DNA of 64,000 nt from WHTK01 sp965197795. GTDB lineage: Bacteria > Chloroflexota > Dehalococcoidia > DSTF01 > WHTK01. Below are positions 1-9,682 of this stretch, in pieces. Numbering within the stretch: the first letter of the stretch is position 1; every line of letters starts with the position of its first letter. The notes under the pieces were generated by a model. The model made no database searches. It had not been told where the DNA came from and saw only the letters and a list, made by a program, of their open reading frames with translations. A program made the translations under genes and the position numbers. The DNA is taken from contig OZ240228.1 of the NCBI GenBank assembly GCA_965197795.1, positions 930,001-994,000 of the forward strand, read 5' to 3'.

Positions 1-259
1 TCCGCCTACCGACTTCAATTCCTCGATATGCTCCATGCCTGGAGACTAACACGTGAAGCAGCCTTGCTGTGAGGGCTTGAACGGCGCTTTAGAGTCAAAC
101 GACGACTTCACTCCCTCGCTACCTTTTGAACGATCAGACGCAAATCGCAGCCGCGTTTTGATGAGCTGCGCTAGAGTGGCCGCTAGGACACCGAAACCTA
201 CTAAGGCATAAGGATGTTTCCGGTAGTCCTGTCATCTTAATGATAGGAGTGGGTCACCA
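1..259. other. Leading intergenic stretch
   Basis: I see no open reading frame with coding character, no convincing promoter and no repeat in this stretch. It precedes the first gene, whose ribosome binding site (TAGGAG) falls near 243-248. Confidence 0.4.
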
Positions 260-715
260 ATGGCTGAAACAGACTTAGGAAGGGCGCTACGCCAATCCCT
301 AGAGGAGGCGACGCCGCGCACCAGGGATGTTTTCGGGGGCGTGAATGCCATGACGGTTGGGGAGGTTGAAGCTTTCCTCAGTCACGCACCTGTCGGATTA
401 GTCTCTACTGTTTCCCAGTCGGGTGCCCCTCACATGACGGGTGTAGGGATGATTCTCCTGGACGGAAAGCTCTATTTCGGCTCTGACAGGCGATCCGCTC
501 TTTACCGTAACCTGCTCCGTAACCCCACCGTCGCGATAGGCTTCGTGGAACCTCCCTGGAAGCGGCATATCCTGATACAAGGGACTGTTCGTCTGGTTCT
601 TGAGGACAGCGACGAAATTCGTCAGGTTCGAGAGGCCGAACGCACTCAACATGGCTGGGAGTCTGGTGTTGTCGCTGGAGTGGATATTGACAAGGTCTTT
701 ACCTGGAAGAGTTGA
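260..715 (+). CDS. Pyridoxamine 5'-phosphate oxidase-fold (FMN-binding split barrel) protein
   Basis: A 151-residue protein with the PPOX-type split-barrel pattern. A helical N-terminus is followed near residues 42-60 by the strand run PVGLVSTVSQSGAPHMTGVG, then LYFGSDRRSALYRNLLRNPTV, the usual cofactor-contact and 'K/R..NL..NP.V' segments. Such proteins bind FMN, F420 or heme and reduce or oxidise small molecules in the cytoplasm; the substrate cannot be read from sequence. The ATG at 260 has TAGGAG 11 bases upstream. The gene stands alone and is followed after 18 bases by a kinase-family tail remnant. The family call is fairly firm and the specific function unknown. Confidence 0.75.
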   Translation: MAETDLGRALRQSLEEATPRTRDVFGGVNAMTVGEVEAFLSHAPVGLVSTVSQSGAPHMTGVGMILLDGKLYFGSDRRSALYRNLLRNPTVAIGFVEPPWKRHILIQGTVRLVLEDSDEIRQVREAERTQHGWESGVVAGVDIDKVFTWKS

Positions 716-733
716 GCCCTTGTCGTTGGACGG

Positions 734-790
734 AAGATGCAGCCCGCGCTGGAGCGGGGCGCTGAGGCGACGGGGCTGCTGAAGGCGTAA
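734..790 (+). repeat. Kinase-family 3'-end remnant (copy 1)
   Basis: Degenerate copy of the recurring tail that encodes approximately MKMQPALERALGRRGLLKA followed by a stop codon (TAA at 788-790). It is a coding shard without its gene, on the + strand like the other copies in this window. Confidence 0.7.
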
Positions 791-867
791 TCATGGTGCG
801 GGGGAGCCGCAAGGTGATGGCGGATGCCGTCATAGGCTCATTGCCGATTGAGGCAAGGAGGTGCCTT

Positions 868-1272
868 ATGTTTAAGGTTAGTAACGTCAGCCACATCATT
901 TACCCGACCGCTGACTTCGACAAAAGCCTCGACTTTCTTATCAACACCATCGGCTGCTATCTGCAGCAACGCGGCGCGGCGACCTACGTCGGCATCGGCG
1001 ATACGCTGTTCGAGCTCGTGCGCCGCGATGCCACGCCTGTTGACCGGGCGGACCTGACCGCCTACTTGCTGGGTCTTGTCGTCGACGACCTCGACGCCGC
1101 CATCGCCGACCTCACGGCCAAAGGCATCGAGGTGACACAACCGACCTGGAAGGCTCGCACGTTCTACGGCAGGCAGGCCGTCATCCAGGATCCGGGAGGT
1201 CCGCAAATTGCCCTGCGCGAATACCGCGCACCAGATGGCCCCCACTTCATGGGCTGGCAACCGGAAGTGTGA
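868..1272 (+). CDS. VOC (glyoxalase/bleomycin-resistance) family protein
   Basis: A 134-residue single vicinal-oxygen-chelate domain. It starts NVSHIIYPTADFDKSLDFL, the classic first beta-alpha-beta unit, and repeats the pattern as LLGLVVDDLDAAIADLTAKGIEV with a C-terminal DPGGPQIALREY strand. I chose ATG 868 because a strong AAGGAGGT lies 6-7 bases upstream. VOC proteins dimerise to bind a divalent metal and act as lyases, isomerases, dioxygenases or resistance proteins. The usual metal ligands (H, E) are only partly present: the first histidine could be H4 of the VSHI motif. The exact role is open. Confidence 0.75.
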   Translation: MFKVSNVSHIIYPTADFDKSLDFLINTIGCYLQQRGAATYVGIGDTLFELVRRDATPVDRADLTAYLLGLVVDDLDAAIADLTAKGIEVTQPTWKARTFYGRQAVIQDPGGPQIALREYRAPDGPHFMGWQPEV

Positions 1273-1303
1273 CGGCCCACACTAGACGGTGATCGAGGAT
1301 CAC

Positions 1304-1381
1304 ACCATCGCCGAGTTCAAGGACATGAAGATGCAGCCGCGCTGGAGCGGGCACTGGGGGCGGGAGCTGCTGGAGGCGTAG
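1304..1381 (+). repeat. Kinase-family 3'-end remnant (copy 2)
   Basis: Reads as IAEFKDMKMQP-LERAL-RELLEA followed by TAG (1379-1381). This is the recurrent C-terminal tail of the large kinase/TPR gene family. A promoter-like sequence begins 25 bases downstream, as expected for the gap between two members of a tandem array. Confidence 0.75.
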
Positions 1382-1406
1382 TCACTATGAGGACATCGTG
1401 TTTCGT

Positions 1407-1436
1407 TTGACACCCTCCGCTCACTGAGGACAGAAT
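1407..1436 (+). promoter_or_regulatory. Promoter-like TTGACA-N18-CAGAAT
   Basis: A perfect -35 hexamer TTGACA (1407-1412) and CAGAAT (1431-1436) as -10, 18 bases apart. Nearly the same string recurs at 11503-11531, where it abuts a start codon. A GTG follows 10 bases after the -10 but opens only a short degenerate reading frame here. Confidence 0.5.
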
Positions 1437-1548
1437 CACGGCACGGTGACCAGCCAGAGAATCAATTCGTCGCGGTGGAGTGCTAACCGGGGTCGATCGT
1501 TAAGGGAACGCACGGTTCAAACGACCTCTGGCCCGGAGGGTGCAGCGA

Positions 1549-2769
1549 ATGACAGGTAGGCAGGACCGCAGGCTCGATCCAATCAGCGTGGCCATTGCAG
1601 GGCTCGGTCAGCTCGGCGGCGGCACAGCGACCTATCTGGCGACTCATCCCCGCCTCAAGCTCGTCGCGGCCGCCGACGGTCGCGAAGGCGCACTTGCCGC
1701 GTTCAAAGAACAGTATCAAGGCCGGGCTTATCCCAGCGTCGAGCGGCTCGCGGCGGACCCCGATGTCGAAGCCGTCTGGGTCACGACACCGTCTGCGTTG
1801 CACTGTGAACACGTCCTGACGCTGGTCGAGCACGGCAAGCACGTCGTGGTGACCAAGCCGATTGCCGTCTCGCTGGAGCAATGCGATCAGATGATCGAGG
1901 CCGCCGATCGTAACGGCGTCCAGTTGATTTATAGCGGTATGGCATTCAGCCCGGCCTTCCTCGAGATGCGCAGGTTGGTCACCTCCGGCCGGCTCGGCAG
2001 ACTTCGGGCCCTCAACCACTTCGCTTACTCAGACTGGATGCTGCGGCCTCGCGAGCTCCACGAGGTGGAGTCTTCGATAGACGGCGGTCAGCTGTTCAAC
2101 CAGGGACCGCACCCCGTCGATGCACTCCGGCTAATTGGAGGCGGCCTGGTCCGAAGCGTGCGCGGCGCCATGGTTGAGCTCCCACTGGCTCGCCGTCCCA
2201 GCGCCGGCCTGTTCAGCGCCTTCCTCGAGTTCGAGGACGGCACGCCTGCGAGCCTCTCTTACAACGGCTACGGCTACGTCTTCGGTTGGGAGTTCACTGG
2301 CTGGGGCGAGACCGCCAATCGCATGGCCGCTGCCGAGGACTCCTACGCCTTCCGGCGCGACCTTCAGGCGTCGGCCGTCGATGAGGACGCGATGAAGGAA
2401 GCCTCGCGCTACGGGGGCCAGGTCGAAGGCGAAGCCGACTTCCGCTCGCGTAGGGGTCGAGATGTCGGCTGGGTACCAAGCGACGACGGCCTGATTGTGT
2501 CGAACTGCGACGAGGGAGCGGTGAGACAGTCAGCTAGCGGCCTGTATGTATACGATGCTAACGGCCGCCACGAGGAGCCCTTGCCGGCCGGACCCGGCAC
2601 ACACGAGAACGAAGTGGATGAGCTGCTCCAAGGCATAAGCGGCCAGTCTGTGTTCCGAGACGGGCGCTGGGGTAAGGCGACGCTCGAAGTGGTATTGGCC
2701 ATCGCCGAGTCTGCCAGAACGAATAAGGAAATCCGCTTAGAGCACCAGGTAGCGACGCCGGTCATCTGA
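1549..2769 (+). CDS. Gfo/Idh/MocA family oxidoreductase
   Basis: A 406-residue dehydrogenase with an N-terminal Rossmann fold (VAIAGLGQLGGG near residues 14-25) and the family signature GKHVVVTKPIAVSLEQCD, whose Lys-Pro pair contributes the catalytic lysine. The central domain carries GGQLFNQGPHPVDALRLIGGG, matching the family's substrate-binding histidine region (cf. DxxxH). Enzymes of this type oxidise or reduce sugars, cyclitols or aromatic cis-dihydrodiols with NAD(P). ATG 1549 is preferred to the upstream GTG 1540 because GGAGGG sits 8 bases before it. The C-terminus ends 4 bases before a kinase-tail remnant. It is intact, unlike several neighbours. The substrate is unknown; the length and the extended insertion recall 4,5-dihydroxyphthalate dehydrogenases. 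Confidence 0.8.
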   Translation: MTGRQDRRLDPISVAIAGLGQLGGGTATYLATHPRLKLVAAADGREGALAAFKEQYQGRAYPSVERLAADPDVEAVWVTTPSALHCEHVLTLVEHGKHVVVTKPIAVSLEQCDQMIEAADRNGVQLIYSGMAFSPAFLEMRRLVTSGRLGRLRALNHFAYSDWMLRPRELHEVESSIDGGQLFNQGPHPVDALRLIGGGLVRSVRGAMVELPLARRPSAGLFSAFLEFEDGTPASLSYNGYGYVFGWEFTGWGETANRMAAAEDSYAFRRDLQASAVDEDAMKEASRYGGQVEGEADFRSRRGRDVGWVPSDDGLIVSNCDEGAVRQSASGLYVYDANGRHEEPLPAGPGTHENEVDELLQGISGQSVFRDGRWGKATLEVVLAIAESARTNKEIRLEHQVATPVI

Positions 2770-2773
2770 ACAT

Positions 2774-2813
2774 GGAGCGGGCGCTGGGGCGCCGGGGGCT
2801 GCTGCAGGCGTAG
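2774..2813 (+). repeat. Kinase-family 3'-end remnant (copy 3)
   Basis: Only the last 13 codons of the recurrent tail (ERALGRRGLLQA then TAG) remain, starting 4 bases after the preceding gene's stop. Confidence 0.65.
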
Positions 2814-2918
2814 TCGAGGAGGCCGAGAAGTGCACAACGCCGACGTCGTCAGCGCCGAATAGCCAAGGTCACCTCCGACACAAAGAGGCTCGGTCGAGAG
2901 ACTTAGTCTCTTTATGCT

Positions 2919-3928
2919 CTAGCTGCGTCTTGGCGACGCCTCGCGCACCGCGGCACTGTTTGCGAGGTCGAGCTCCCCCGTCGCGGGTGCATTGCCCATG
3001 ATCTCGTCGATCTCCGTGAACTCCTCGTCCGTAAGCTTCCAGTCGGCGGCCTTCGCGTTTTGCCTCACCTGCTCAGGCTTCGTAGCTCCAGCGATGACGC
3101 TGCTCACGAAGCGCTTGCTGGCCAGCCAACTGAATGCCAGCTCGATCATCGTGTGCCCACGATCTGCGGCGAATTTCTCCAGCTTGACCAGCATGCCGAA
3201 GTTGCCTTCGTTGAGGAATCGGGCGGACATCGGGCTATCGGTGGCGCTCAGGCGAGCTCCTTCTGGTCGTGCTTGATCAGGGCGGTACTTGCCGGTCAGG
3301 AAGCCGCTTGCCAGCGGGAAATAGGGTAGTAGGCCCAAACCATACGTGCGACAAGCCGGCGCGTGTTCCGCTTCGACCTTGCGCTGCAGCAGGCTGTACT
3401 CGTTCTGAGCGCTGACGAATCGCGTCAGATGTTCGGTTCGGGCGATCCAGTCAGCCTCAACGACCTGCCAGCCGGCGAAGTTGCTGTTGCCTATGTAACG
3501 CACCTTGCCGGACTTCACGATGTCGTCGAGCGCGCGCAGCGTTTCCTCGATGGCTTCTTCGCATCGGGAAAGTGAACCTGGAACAGATCGATGTAATCGG
3601 TGTCTAGCCGCCGCAGGCTGTCGTCGACCGCTTCCATGAGGTACTTGCGTGATGTGCCGCGCCAGTATGGACCTTCGCCCATCGGCCCGGCCGCCTTCGT
3701 CGCGATGACCACGTCAGGGCGATGCGGCTTCAGGGCAGAGGCCATGAATTCTTCACTCTTGCCCCCGCCGTAAATGTCGGCTGTATCGAAGAACGTGATG
3801 CCGTACTCGAGGCACTGATCGATGACCGCCGTGGTGGCGGCCTTGTCGATGTAGCCGCCGAAGTTATTGCAGCCGAGGCCGACGACCGATACCTGCAATC
3901 CGGAGTTGCCGAGATTCCTGTACTCCAC
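2919..3928 (-). pseudogene. Aldo/keto reductase, one frameshift
   Basis: Two overlapping frames join into one aldo/keto reductase of about 336 residues. The N-terminal half has VEYRNLGNSGLQVSVVGLG, the catalytic-region FDTADIYGGGKSEE (Asp, Tyr) and VIATKAAGPM (Lys). The second half has VRYIGNSNFAGWQV, the NEYSLLQR strand and a C-terminal SSVIAGATKPEQVRQN NADP-binding segment. The frames meet near 3551-3553, where one base appears missing from a C run between the codons for KKP and IEET. Adding one base gives a length divisible by three. I take GTG 3928 as start because homologues begin at this Met-Glu-Tyr-Arg motif. It is either a young pseudogene or a base-calling error. Confidence 0.75.
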
Positions 3929-4122
3929 TGTCTGGTTAGCCTTTCTAGTGATCCGAGAACGATTCCAGAACGCTGCGTCCTTAAGATCAGGTGGGCTTCC
4001 AGGAGGGGCGTCCCATTGCACTGTACGGAAGCAGTGCAGTATATCGCCGCTTGCAGCTTCAGCCTAAACACCCACGTTGGAGCGCTCGCCACAGGAAACG
4101 CAGCCGCGCACCAAAGCTAGCG

Positions 4123-4192
4123 AGCGAGTTCCGGGACATGAAGATGCAGCCGCGCTGGAGCGGGCGGGCGCAGGGGGCTGCTGAAGGCGTAG
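4123..4192 (+). repeat. Kinase-family 3'-end remnant (copy 4)
   Basis: Reads EFRDMKMQPRWSGR with a small deletion, then the LLKA-type end and TAG (4190-4192). Same strand and same tail as the other copies. Confidence 0.7.
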
Positions 4193-4440
4193 AAGTGGCG
4201 GTTACCTCCCGTGACCGGGCGGGCCATCGCTGAACTTGAAAGGTAGTTGAATCCGGCGAGCCCTCTGGACTGTCTTGGGCCAGGTTTACTTTTGAACGTC
4301 AGGTAAATACTGCGGTGGTGCTGGGCGAGCCAGAATCAACCCGCCCCACCGAGCAGTTAACTGTCGCCGACCCGTTCCCGTCTGGACAGGCATTAGACTT
4401 TTCAGCCTGTTATCGCCTTCACTTGCCCTGTTGCAGGCGA
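4193..4440. other. Intergenic, nothing recognised
   Basis: Between the tail remnant and the end of the SDR gene I find no supported gene or site. Short open frames here have no recognisable family features. Confidence 0.4.
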
Positions 4441-5231
4441 TCACTTTGCTCTCCAACCTCCATCCACAACCATGGCATGGCCGGTGATATAGCTGGCTTC
4501 GTCCGATGCGAGAAAGCAAACAGCAGAAGCGACATCCTCGACGGTTCCTCGCCGCCCTGCAGGCACGACTGCCCGAACCTGGTCGTCGTTGACGGCCACT
4601 CCCCTGTCTGCCATGTCCGCAACAGCTGGCCCAAGGATCTCCTGTGAGTGCTGTCGCAGTCCGGTCGTGACCGGCCCAGGGCAGACTGCGTTAATCGTGA
4701 CGCCACGGGAGGAATAGGTCACCGCCATCTGGCGGGTCAGGCCGACGACGCCATGTTTGGCGGCGACGTAGGCGGCACCACCACCAGTCCCTTGAGCCCG
4801 GCCACCGATGCCATGTTTACGATACGGCCCTGACCCCGGGGTAGCATCTCCTGAAGCGCGCGCTTGCAGCCCAGGAAGACCCCGGTAAGGTCGATGTCTA
4901 TTACCTTTCGCCAAACTTCCTCATCGGTTTCGTCCACGTTGAAGTAGCCATCGAGGATACCCGCGTTGTTGACCATGATCTCCAGGGGCCCGAACGCCTC
5001 CACGGCTCCGGTCACAGCGCGGTCGATGTCACCCGCCACTCTCGTGTCCCCCTGATGTGCCTTCGCTTGTCCACCATTTCCCTTGATTAGCTCGGCGGTC
5101 TCCTCGGCTGACGTGCCGTTGAGGTCCACGACTCCCACTCTTGCCCCTTGCGCTCCCAGCGCCAGGGCGATGGCACGCCCTATCCCTGACCCTGCTCCTG
5201 TGACCACAGCCAATCTGCCATTGAATGTCAT
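4441..5231 (-). pseudogene. Short-chain dehydrogenase/reductase, one frameshift
   Basis: A classical SDR split in two frames. The first frame carries the TGAGSGIGRA cofactor loop, the D in VVDLNG, NNAGI and the active-site serine region (IVNMASVAG). The second frame carries the catalytic YVAAK motif, INAVCPGPV and a C-terminal ITGHAMVVDGG. The break lies near 4790 in a G-rich stretch between Ser and Tyr of the catalytic triad. One added base restores a continuous protein of 263 residues, the normal SDR length. ATG 5231 starts just before the cofactor fold. The product would oxidise or reduce a small alcohol or ketone with NAD(P). Confidence 0.8.
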
Positions 5232-5323
5232 CGCTCAGCACCTCTCCTCACATTGACCCTTGACGTGCGCGTGGAGTATTACCGTCAAGAGACTGGCCCC
5301 GCAACACCTCGAAGGGCCGAATC

Positions 5324-5695
5324 ATGCCCAGCGAACGCATACAGCGCCAGATTGACCTGCTACTCGATAAAGCCGAGGCGGCCATTCGCAGCAGCGCCTG
5401 GGGGTTGGTTCGTGATCGGCGACTCAAGCTCTCAGACTTGACCCGGAGAACACGGATGCCCAGGGGCTGCTCGATGCAGCGGAGGAGGCTTGAGCACACC
5501 ATGCAGGGGCTGCATCTCTGTTCACTCCCTCGGCTCCACCCGAGTCCCAACCCACCTCCTTCGCCGGTGGCCGCTACGAGGTCAGGCGCTTTCTGGGCGA
5601 GGGCGGTAAAAAGAAGGGCTACCTGGCGCGCGACGCCCAGCTCGACGGTGACGTGGCCTTCGCCGTGATCAAAACTGAGGGCCGGGCTCCGCGTA
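5324..5695 (+). pseudogene. 5' end of a large serine/threonine kinase family gene (fragment)
   Basis: Starts with MPSERIQRQIDLLLDKAEAA, a helical N-terminus. After at least one frameshift it reaches a kinase glycine-rich loop (GGRYEVRRFLGEGGKKKGYLA) and the strand with the invariant lysine (VAFAVIKTEG) near 5650-5685. The homology stops abruptly at the end of the convergent aminotransferase gene. This is the only 5' end of the family seen here; its matching 3' tails are scattered through the first 15 kb. In intact members the kinase domain would be followed by a P-loop ATPase and TPR region, which is an inference from the family. Confidence 0.65.
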
Positions 5696-7105
5696 TTACA
5701 GCGCCAGCTCCGCTTCTACATCGCCAATGGTTGCGTCCAGGATGTCCACGATCTCGTCAACGTCCTCACGGTTCGCGACCAGCGGCGGCGCAATGCTGAT
5801 TTGGGCGCCCGCGCGGCACAGTAGCCCGCGCTCCAAAAGCCGGTCTCCTACCTTCGATTGCATGTCGTCTTCGACCACGAACGGCTCACGCGTCTCCTGA
5901 TTCTTAACAAGCTCTACCTGGAGCATCATGCCGATACCACGAACATCCCCGACCAGCCTATGGCGCGACTGCATCTCCTTCAGCTGGCTCATGAGGTAAG
6001 CGCCTGTGCGGGCCGAGTTCTCCACCAGTCCTTCCGACTCGAGGATCTCGACGTTCCGCAAGGCTACGGCGCACGAAACTGGGTGGGTGCCGAAGGTGAT
6101 GCCGTGGGAGAACGTGTTCTTCTTGTCGGAGGCGAAAGCATCCGCCACCCGGCGAGTCGTCATCGTGCAGGCGATGGGCGCATAGCCGGACGAGAGGCCC
6201 TTGGCCGTGGTCATGATGTCCGGCACAATGCCGTAGTGATCGATGCCGAACCACTTGCCCGTGCGACCGAAGCCGTTGATCACCTCATCGGCGATCAACA
6301 GGATGCCGTGCTTGTCACAGATCCGGCGTAGCGTCTGCCAGTACTCCTGGTGCGGCACGAAGTTGCCATTGGCCGTCGAGATTGGCTCCGCAATGATTGC
6401 GGCCACGGTCTCGGGCTTCTCGAAGTTGATCAGATCGTCGTAAGCGCGGGCACAGAATACGTCGCATTCCGGGTAGGTCTTCTCGTAAGGGCAGCGATAG
6501 CAGTTGATTCCCGGGATGAAGCGTGCGTTCGGGGATAGCGGCTCAAACGGGGCACGGTTCATCAGGGGACTGCCGTTCACGCTCATAGCCATCTGGGTTG
6601 AGCCGTGGTACGAACCGCGGCGGGAGATGATCTTCGTGCGCTTCTTATCGCCGTTGATGTAGTGCCATTGCTGAGCCATCTTGATCGCCGTCTCCACAGC
6701 CTCGGAACCGGAGTTGACGAAGAAAAAGCGCTCGATGCCGTCCGGCGTAATCTTGGCAAGCTTCGTGGCGAGATCGATTGCTGCTGGCGTTGTATACGCG
6801 AACGTGTTCACGTAGGCGACGCGCGACATCTGCTCAGCCGCCACCTGCGCCAGCTCCTTACGGCCGTGGCCCACGTTGACTACCCACAGACCGGACATCG
6901 CATCTATGTAATTCTTGCCGCGCACGTCCTTGAGGCGAATGCCCTCAGCTTCTTCAAAGACCAGCATGCCGCCTGGCTTGGCCAGGTCCAGGTAGTTGGT
7001 GTTGTGGATCCAGAGGTGATCCAGTCCACGTCTGACGTAGTCCTCCGCTTGCGTCTCGTCCAGCGGTGCAGAGGCTGTTTCGCGATGGGTGCGGGCTCGA
7101 GCCAT
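5696..7105 (-). CDS. Class III PLP-dependent aminotransferase
   Basis: A full-length protein of 469 residues of the omega-aminotransferase type. Visible motifs are the FFVNSGSEAVE phosphate-binding turn, SRRGSYHGST, the cofactor-stacking IADEVINGFGRTG, and the Schiff-base lysine in TTAKGLSSGYAP (about residue 302). The C-terminal VRGIGMMLQVEL is typical. Such enzymes move the amino group of an omega-amino acid, polyamine or beta-alanine to pyruvate or 2-oxoglutarate in the cytoplasm. ATG 7105 is chosen because GAGGTG lies 6 bases upstream; the GTG at 7114 overlaps that site. The insertion with four cysteines (NCYRCPY...ECDVFCA, near residues 200-220) resembles a subgroup annotated as aspartate aminotransferase family proteins. 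Confidence 0.85.
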   Translation of the reverse strand: MARARTHRETASAPLDETQAEDYVRRGLDHLWIHNTNYLDLAKPGGMLVFEEAEGIRLKDVRGKNYIDAMSGLWVVNVGHGRKELAQVAAEQMSRVAYVNTFAYTTPAAIDLATKLAKITPDGIERFFFVNSGSEAVETAIKMAQQWHYINGDKKRTKIISRRGSYHGSTQMAMSVNGSPLMNRAPFEPLSPNARFIPGINCYRCPYEKTYPECDVFCARAYDDLINFEKPETVAAIIAEPISTANGNFVPHQEYWQTLRRICDKHGILLIADEVINGFGRTGKWFGIDHYGIVPDIMTTAKGLSSGYAPIACTMTTRRVADAFASDKKNTFSHGITFGTHPVSCAVALRNVEILESEGLVENSARTGAYLMSQLKEMQSRHRLVGDVRGIGMMLQVELVKNQETREPFVVEDDMQSKVGDRLLERGLLCRAGAQISIAPPLVANREDVDEIVDILDATIGDVEAELAL

Positions 7106-7304
7106 GGTCATCACCTCAAATCAATGTCGGGTCGCTTTGGCTTGGAGGAGCTAGAGATCGCACAGCCCTCCATTCTTGATAAGAACGAATGATAAAGAAT
7201 CCTGCAGTGGAAACGCCATTGATGCGGGAACTCCGAGCGAGCGTTGGACGGCTTCTAGGTGAAGTTGCTCTAGGGCAGGAAGCCCGGACTGAGGCACGAG
7301 ATTT

Positions 7305-7511
7305 TCTTCGCTCAGGCGTTAACCATCTGCGAAAAGATGCGATTCTGCCCTGAGCTAGTCGTCACCCGCGAGCTGCTCATTGACCACTAGCCCGACGAAC
7401 CCGAGGCCGCCATCGAGCGCTTCGACTTCGCCATCGCCGAGTTTCAGGACATGAAGCCTGTCCTGAGCCTGCCGAAGGGATGCAGCGGGCCCTGGCTGCT
7501 GAAGGCTTACG
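7305..7511 (+). repeat. Kinase-family 3'-end remnant (copy 5, longer)
   Basis: About 65 codons of the family's C-terminal region can be followed: AQALTICEKMRFCPELVVTRELLIDH, then TAG in place of a tyrosine codon, then PDEPEAAIERFDFAIAEFQDMK and a scrambled end with LLKA. The preserved spacing with many substitutions shows an old coding remnant. Confidence 0.7.
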
Positions 7512-7651
7512 GTGACTGACTCGATGGCTTGGACTCCTTATGAGCTCGGCATGAGTCGTGCTTCTCCAGCGGTAGGTTATTTGGTGCACATGGATAAACT
7601 TCGTCGTTCAACCGACGAAGACTGATTCAAGAACAACTTAAGGATGGGTCC

Positions 7652-8905
7652 TTGGTCGCGACACCATTTTCATCCTCGTCTGGAGAGCCAGCGGGAACAT
7701 TACTCGAGAGGACCGCAGCTCGCCTGGGATTGTCGCAGGACATATCCCGGCTTCTAGAACATCCGTATCGGGAGCTTCGGGTCGAGGTCCCTGTACGAAT
7801 GGACGACGGACGCCTTGAGGTTTTCGCGGGTTACCGCGTCCAACATAACGGAGCCCGCGGCCCTTACAAGGGCGGCACTCGTTATCACCCGAGTGCAGAC
7901 CTGGACGAGATTCGGACGCTGGCCGCTCTCATGACGTGGAAATGCGCTTTGATGGATCTGCCTTTCGGAGGTGCGAAAGGCGGGATTCAGTGCGATCCCG
8001 CAACAATGACGGATGCAGAGCTGAATCGACTGACCAGGCGTTACACCCAGAACATCTCATACATTCTCGGACCCAATCGCGACATTCCAGGCCCCGATAT
8101 GGGCACGAACGCTCGGACGATGGCATGGATGATGGATGCATACGGTCAGCGTTACGGTTATACGCCCGGCATTGTGACCGGAAAGCCGCTCGATCTTGGC
8201 GGCTCTTACGGCCGTGAAGAAGCGACCGGGTATGGGGTTGCCCTCGTGATTGAGCAATGGTGCTGGGACCAAGGCTGGGCAGTGCCAGAGACAAGTGTCG
8301 CCATTCAAGGCTTCGGAAATGTTGGTCGATGGCTCGGAATGAGGCTGTACCAACTCGGCTGCCGCGTCGTCGCTATAAGCGACGTAAACGGTGGAGTTTT
8401 TAGCGAAGACGGCCTGGACATCCCATTGCTAAGCCAACACGTGGACGAAGATGGTAAAGTCCCCGACTTCCCCAATGGAACGGCAATCACTAACGACGAA
8501 TTCTTCTCTTTGCCTTGCGACATATTCGTTCCTGCCGCGCTCGGCGATGTTTTGGATGAAGAGACGGCCTCTGTTCTTAAAGCCAAAGTTGTTGTTGAAG
8601 GGGCAAATCATCCAACAACCCCGGAGGGTGACGAGGTCTTGAATCGAAGGGGCATCGCTGTTATCCCCGATATTCTCGCCAACGGTGGTGGGGTTACAGT
8701 CTCCTACTTCGAATGGGCGCAGAATATTCAGCAGTACAGGTGGGAAGCGGAGGCGGTGGATCGAGAGCTAGCCAAGACGATGAAGAGGGCTTACGCCTCA
8801 GTGCGCGACCTGGCGATGCGCCAAGAGCTGTCAATGCGTGACGCCGCCTACTCGATCGCTTTGGGGCGGGTCGCGCAAGCAATTCAACTTCGCGATTTCG
8901 TCTGA
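7652..8905 (+). CDS. Glu/Leu/Phe/Val dehydrogenase (glutamate dehydrogenase type)
   Basis: A complete protein of 417 residues. Family marks in order are VQHNGARGPYKGGTRYHP (substrate pocket), MTWKCALMDLPFGGAKGG with the catalytic lysine in FGGAKGG, GPNRDIPGPDMGT with the catalytic aspartate, the Rossmann motif IQGFGNVGRWLG, and the C-terminal ANGGGVTVSYFEWAQN. It interconverts glutamate (or a related amino acid) and the 2-oxo acid with ammonia and NAD(P). The start is TTG 7652 with AAGGA about 9 bases upstream; no in-frame ATG fits the family's N-terminus better. It is intact, although both flanks are remnant-rich. Confidence 0.88.
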   Translation: MVATPFSSSSGEPAGTLLERTAARLGLSQDISRLLEHPYRELRVEVPVRMDDGRLEVFAGYRVQHNGARGPYKGGTRYHPSADLDEIRTLAALMTWKCALMDLPFGGAKGGIQCDPATMTDAELNRLTRRYTQNISYILGPNRDIPGPDMGTNARTMAWMMDAYGQRYGYTPGIVTGKPLDLGGSYGREEATGYGVALVIEQWCWDQGWAVPETSVAIQGFGNVGRWLGMRLYQLGCRVVAISDVNGGVFSEDGLDIPLLSQHVDEDGKVPDFPNGTAITNDEFFSLPCDIFVPAALGDVLDEETASVLKAKVVVEGANHPTTPEGDEVLNRRGIAVIPDILANGGGVTVSYFEWAQNIQQYRWEAEAVDRELAKTMKRAYASVRDLAMRQELSMRDAAYSIALGRVAQAIQLRDFV

Positions 8906-9682
8906 CCTTCCTGGCAGGCAAAGGAACGCACACCACTGTGTCGGCTCCAAACACTACCGGAGGCAATGACCCGTTGCTGCGCTTAGAGTGGGCGGTTGGG
9001 ACAAAGACTGAGCACCAATTCAGGGGTTTGCCGAGCAGCAGACATGTCGCGCTGACCCCATGCCATATCGTGCAGTATCGAATCAACCGTTGTTAACTCT
9101 GGATTCCAGTTCAGACGCCGGATGCGGCCAATGACGAGCCCGGGATCACCTCCAGGCGACCTTGGGCAGTTCGTCGATCGATTCGAAGCTCACCTGCATC
9201 CACGCGTTTCTTGTGGTCAGGGCAGAGACTTACTCCGATCCTCGTCCAATCATCTTCGAGTCGCTGTATCGATGGCGCGCCAGCTTCGGCCGCACACCCC
9301 GTAACCTCACACCATGTTCATTTCGATACTTGACAGTTTACACCCGTGGCAGAGCACTGCAAACCGACAGACCACTATCCCTTGGTCAAGGATTCTGAGC
9401 TCAGTGGTGGTCATTTCCGGCTTTGGCCTTTCTTCGCGTTTGATGACCGACCCGTCTACTCGGTGACGCCTAAGGACTCTTGTAAAAGCCAGAGGAGCCC
9501 CCGCTGACTGCGGGCAGGCGCTGGATGATTGCGAAGGGACGCAGAGGACTGCTGAAGGCTTCGGCGCCGCAATCCGAACGTCCGGGCGCCCAAGAGACTT
9601 CGTCTGTATGCCAGGTTGACAGCGGTGAGAGTATGAAGTCCGATCTGAGTTTTGGGTTAGCGATACAAGAGGGAACGACACG
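8906..9682. other. Long intergenic gap with degraded sequence
   Basis: No supported gene. A weak kinase-tail remnant lies at 9517-9563 (ending like GRRGLLKA). Around 9160-9300 a short + frame has a helical, TPR-like flavour but no motif I can assign. The rest looks like non-coding decay. Confidence 0.4.
9517..9563 (+). repeat. Kinase-family 3'-end remnant (copy 6, weak)
   Basis: The string GCAGAGGACTGCTGAAGGC matches the end of the recurrent tail (GRRGLLKA), preceded by a mutated copy of its first half. The stop codon is lost. Confidence 0.5.

Noticed and set aside
838..1260. Long minus-strand ORF opposite the first VOC gene
   Set aside because: It is the antisense shadow of the VOC coding sequence, with no motif of its own.
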